DNA of 6,906 bases, from the NCBI GenBank assembly GCA_010027295.1, contig RGVM01000138.1, forward strand, positions 1 to 6,906, in the 5' to 3' direction. The position numbers and the translations under genes are program-made. This DNA is from Chitinophagia bacterium (GTDB taxonomy: Bacteria > Bacteroidota > Bacteroidia > Chitinophagales > Chitinophagaceae). Positions 6,312-6,906 of the stretch are shown in pieces; the stretch's first letter is position 1, and each line of letters starts with the position of its first letter. A model generated the notes under the pieces. It saw nothing but the letters and a program-made list of their open reading frames with translations. It ran no database searches and had not been told where the DNA came from.

Positions 6312-6906
6312 TTAACGGGACTCAGACGTCCGAAGGCGGTAGATTGTCGTGCTATGGTATACCTGGCCTGGCTCGAGGACGGTCGAAGGGAATTCCGGCC
6401 TGTTGGGGGAGTCGGGGAAATGCTGGGTCTCCAGGCAGAAGGCTGTCCGGTATGCGTCCTTGGCACCGCTCTTCAGGGTCTGCTCTCCCTTCATGAAGTT
6501 GCCGCTATAGAACTGTATCCCCGGCTGGTCGGTAAGGACATCCATGACAATTCCCGAGCGGTCGCCCCGGACAGTGGCTGCGAGACGGGCCACGGAGTCG
6601 ACAGATCCGTCGAGAACGAAGTTATGGTCATACCCCTTTCCGTTCAAGAGTTGTGGGTGGGTCTGTGAGATCCTTGATCCGATTGTCGCGGGCTGCGTGA
6701 AATCGAGCGGCGTTCCGGCAACGGATTCGATGCCGGTGGGAATGAGTACGCTGTCCACCGGCGTGTACCGGGAAGCAGTGATCGTGAGCTCATGTCCGAG
6801 GATATCGCCGCTCCCCTCGCCATTGAGGTTCCAGAAAGCGTGGTTGGTCAGGTTCAGCACCGTGCGCTTGTCGCTCGTGGCGCCATAGTCGATCCGAAGG
6901 GCGTTG
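6312..6906 (-). CDS. galM: Aldose 1-epimerase (mutarotase), C-terminal part
   Basis: This is the C-terminal 197 residues of a gene that begins right of the window; the frame is open through base 6905 and stops at TAA 6314-6312. It matches the GalM family, which interconverts alpha and beta anomers of aldoses such as galactose and glucose. Visible motifs are [10 protein letters not shown] with the catalytic His (visible residue 22), [12 protein letters not shown] (47-58), G-T-P-L-D-F, G-Y-D-H-N (91-95, substrate-binding Asp), [10 protein letters not shown], and [12 protein letters not shown] with the catalytic Glu at 159. The GTG at 6860 is internal to the domain and is not the start. Whether it has a signal peptide cannot be seen. 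It is upstream of and co-oriented with the amidohydrolase, 87 bp away. It may supply the reactive anomer to the dehydrogenase (inference). Confidence 0.92.
   Translation of the reverse strand, partial: NALRIDYGATSDKRTVLNLTNHAFWNLNGEGSGDILGHELTITASRYTPVDSVLIPTGIESVAGTPLDFTQPATIGSRISQTHPQLLNGKGYDHNFVLDGSVDSVARLAATVRGDRSGIVMDVLTDQPGIQFYSGNFMKGEQTLKSGAKDAYRTAFCLETQHFPDSPNRPEFPSTVLEPGQVYHSTTIYRLRTSESR

Overview
The window holds six protein-coding genes on about 6.9 kb of dense DNA that looks roughly 60% GC. It reads as an accessory carbohydrate-use locus of a Gram-negative bacterium. Four or more products carry export signals (Sec, lipoprotein or twin-arginine), and all but one start codon lack a Shine-Dalgarno sequence. 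That start style, a lipoprotein HiPIP and a 'PVC-type' dehydrogenase together suggest a high-GC Bacteroidota or a related Planctomycetota/Verrucomicrobiota-like lineage. This placement is inference; no rRNA or taxonomic marker is present.

Plus strand, 1-2836: three consecutive Asp-box (BNR, sialidase-superfamily) genes. The first is only a 3' end (to 205). The second (284-1465) is a complete close paralogue of it: the shared 67 C-terminal residues match at 52 positions with no gaps, at a fixed offset of 1260 bp. The third (1517-2836) is a more distant relative, separated from the second by a strong 12-bp stem-loop. The two complete proteins have N-terminal signal sequences and are probably secreted or periplasmic glycan-active enzymes of unknown substrate.

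Minus strand, 6906-2863: a four-gene run transcribed towards the sialidase-like cluster. In order it contains an aldose 1-epimerase (galM-like, 5' end outside the window), a twin-arginine-signal amidohydrolase, a lipoprotein PVC-type dehydrogenase (beta-propeller plus HEAT repeats) overlapping it by GTGA, and a small lipoprotein resembling a high-potential iron-sulfur protein (HiPIP). The two clusters converge tail to tail with only 26 bp between stop codons and no visible terminator.

Working model (inference): Asp-box enzymes release a sugar from a glycan, the mutarotase equilibrates its anomers, the dehydrogenase oxidises it in the periplasm, the exported amidohydrolase opens the resulting lactone, and the HiPIP carries away the electrons. 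The dehydrogenase lacks the CxxCH haem domain usually fused to this family, so the adjacent HiPIP may be its substitute electron acceptor. This is the most interesting idea in the window. No mobile element, CRISPR array, tRNA or rRNA was seen, and no gene-free stretch exceeds 90 bp.
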